A stretch of 23,666 nucleotides of DNA from JAHIYU01 sp964476155 (GTDB lineage Bacteria; Krumholzibacteriota; Krumholzibacteriia; LZORAL124-64-63), in assembly GCA_964476155.1 (NCBI GenBank), contig CAYYYS010000041.1, forward strand, positions 1 through 23,666. The letters run 5' to 3'. The translations under genes were made by a program, and so were the position numbers. A model generated the notes under the pieces. The model did not search any database and was not told the DNA's origin. It saw only the letters and a program-made list of their open reading frames with translations. Positions 22,334-23,666 of this stretch are shown piece by piece; position 1 is the stretch's first letter, and the number at the start of each line of letters is the position of its first letter.

Positions 22334-23643
22334 CAGCAGATCCCGTCGTAGGTTTCACCATCGGAACGACGGTCGCTGACACGGACCAGGTCGACCACGA
22401 CCTGGCCGGGGCGCAACTTGTCCAGGACATCCTTGAACTCGGCGGCGCCATTGCCGATCACCAGGGTGTCGGCGTGTTCGAGCACATCGTCGATGCTCGA
22501 AACCATCAGCCGCGAGATGTGCGGAATCTTGTTAAGGATGAAATCCTTGTTGGCGCCCACCAGGGTGGCCATCTCCACGTTGCGGTCGTAGAGCTTGAGG
22601 TCGTAGCCCTTGCCGATCAGTCGCTCGATGACCTCGATCATCGGGCTCTCGCGCAGGTCGTCGGTGCCGGCCTTGAAGCTGAAGCCGAGGATGCCGACCT
22701 TCCTGGATCCCTTGTCGGTGATCATGCGCAGGCCGGTGGCGATCTGCTGCTCGTTGCTCGGCAGCATGGCGCTCAGCACCGGCAGCACCAGATCGGCGGA
22801 CTTGCCCTTGTAATTCAGCGCGCGGAGATCCTTGGGCAGACAGGAGCCGCCGAAGGCGAAGCCGGGTTTCAGATACGCGCCGCTGATATTCAGCTTGCGA
22901 TCCTGGCAGAAGATGTCCATGACCGCGTGGCCGTCGATGTCGACCACCTTGCAGATGTTGCCCACCTCGTTGGCGAACGAGACCTTCAGGGCGTGCCACA
23001 CGTTGTCCACGTACTTGACCATCTCGGCGGTCTCGATCTCGGTGCGGATCAGCGGAGCGTCCAGGTCCGTGTAGAACGACGCCAGCAGGTCGCCGCTGAC
23101 GATGTCGGACTCGCCGATCACGGTCTTGGGCGGGTTGAGATAGTCGTGGACGGCCGTACCCTCACGCAGGAATTCGGGGTTGTTGCACACGCCGAATCCC
23201 TCGCCGGCGGTCATGCCGCTGGCCGTCTCCAGGGTGGGAATCACCAGGTTACGCATGGTGCCCGGCAGAATGGTGCTGCGGATCACGACTACATGGCGAG
23301 CGTCCTTTTCCCTGATCACTTCACCGATCTGCTCACACACGCGTTCGACGTACTGCAGATCCAGATTGCCGTTGCTCTGGCTCGGCGTGCCCACGCAGAC
23401 GAAGGATATCTCGGTGGCGCGGATCGCCTCGGCCACGTCCGAGGTGGCCCGCAAGCGGCCGTCGGCCACCGCGGCCTCGATGATCTCGTTGATGTCCTTC
23501 TCGATGATGGGCGAGCGACCGGAGTTGATTAGGTCGACCTTGGTCTCGTACAGATCGACGCCCACGACCTTGTGGCCGCCCTGGGCGAGGCATCCCGCCG
23601 AAACCGCTCCCACATAACCCAGACCGAAGATGCTGACTTTCAC
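22330..23643 (-). CDS. algD: GDP-mannose 6-dehydrogenase (AlgD-like)
   Basis: The product has 437 residues from the GTG at 23643-23641, with AAGGGA upstream. It is a complete UDP/GDP-sugar dehydrogenase: NAD-binding GLGYVGAVSAGCLAQGG (7-23), FVCVGTPS (81-88), NNPEFLREGTAV (154-165), the catalytic lysine segment EMVKYVDNVWHA (207-218), and GFAFGGSCLPKD with catalytic Cys268. KAGTDDLRESP marks the C-terminal domain. CQDRKLNIS before the Cys, the Cys at position 268, and the C-terminal GICW match Pseudomonas AlgD more closely than UDP-glucose dehydrogenases. It would oxidise GDP-mannose to GDP-mannuronate in the cytoplasm. It heads a three-gene operon with an alpha/alpha-barrel protein and a GT4. 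No alginate polymerase is in the window, so the final glycan is unknown. Confidence 0.9.
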   Translation of the reverse strand: MKVSIFGLGYVGAVSAGCLAQGGHKVVGVDLYETKVDLINSGRSPIIEKDINEIIEAAVADGRLRATSDVAEAIRATEISFVCVGTPSQSNGNLDLQYVERVCEQIGEVIREKDARHVVVIRSTILPGTMRNLVIPTLETASGMTAGEGFGVCNNPEFLREGTAVHDYLNPPKTVIGESDIVSGDLLASFYTDLDAPLIRTEIETAEMVKYVDNVWHALKVSFANEVGNICKVVDIDGHAVMDIFCQDRKLNISGAYLKPGFAFGGSCLPKDLRALNYKGKSADLVLPVLSAMLPSNEQQIATGLRMITDKGSRKVGILGFSFKAGTDDLRESPMIEVIERLIGKGYDLKLYDRNVEMATLVGANKDFILNKIPHISRLMVSSIDDVLEHADTLVIGNGAAEFKDVLDKLRPGQVVVDLVRVSDRRSDGETYDGICW

Positions 23644-23666
23644 GTCGTGTCCCTTCTCCGCGCAAG

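Noticed and set aside
1..23666. CRISPR array, tRNA or rRNA genes, insertion sequences, prophage
   Set aside because: I saw no regularly spaced repeats, cloverleaf or rRNA-like sequence, transposase, integrase or phage structural gene.

Overview
The window is about 23.7 kb of GC-rich, gene-dense DNA. Genes are tightly packed, often with 4-base ATGA/GTGA stop-start overlaps, and GTG or TTG starts with clear Shine-Dalgarno sequences are common. An O-antigen ligase, a WaaE-like glycosyltransferase, secreted lamin-tail and 6-bladed beta-propeller proteins, and an apparent sphingolipid operon suggest a Gram-negative, envelope-rich bacterium. The FCB superphylum or a related uncultivated lineage such as Krumholzibacteriota/Eisenbacteria is possible. 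That placement is inference: there is no rRNA or tRNA to test it. No CRISPR array, insertion sequence or prophage was seen.

Layout. 1-2570 (-): a secreted lamin-tail-domain protein cut by the window edge, and an O-antigen ligase-like membrane protein. 2592-3710 (-): an Mrp/ApbC P-loop ATPase with its own intrinsic terminator, divergent from a family 2 glycosyltransferase (3793-4566, +). 4747-6631 (-): a YhbS-like acetyltransferase and an exported beta-propeller protein. 6632-6952: a 321-bp AT-rich regulatory gap with a good promoter and an inverted repeat. 6953-11511 (+): Lrp/AsnC regulator, Cys/Met-type PLP enzyme, threonine synthase and a phosphoglycerate-mutase-like putative homoserine kinase, packed 0-1 bases apart, which looks like a homoserine branch-point operon. 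11512-11947: a decayed chemotaxis-receptor fragment and a terminator. 11948-12289 (-): a STAS protein. 12473-15548 (+): Memo, AMMECR1 and a CstA-family transporter, with each stop overlapping the next start.

The most notable block is 15688-19989 (+): serine palmitoyltransferase-like alpha-oxoamine synthase, a GNAT protein resembling bacterial ceramide synthase, an NAD(P)-dependent epimerase/dehydrogenase resembling CerR, and a PAP2-family membrane enzyme with Aur1/IPC-synthase-like motifs. Together these could carry out serine plus acyl-thioester condensation, N-acylation, ketone reduction, and headgroup transfer or dephosphorylation. It is a compact candidate operon for bacterial ceramide and phospho-sphingolipid synthesis.

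Convergent to it, and overlapping the PAP2 gene by 25 bp at the 3' end, is a minus-strand operon (19965-23643): an AlgD-like GDP-mannose 6-dehydrogenase, an uncharacterised probable alpha/alpha-barrel protein and a family 4 glycosyltransferase. It is likely for a uronic-acid-containing surface glycan. Overall the window mixes amino-acid metabolism with envelope lipid and glycan building.
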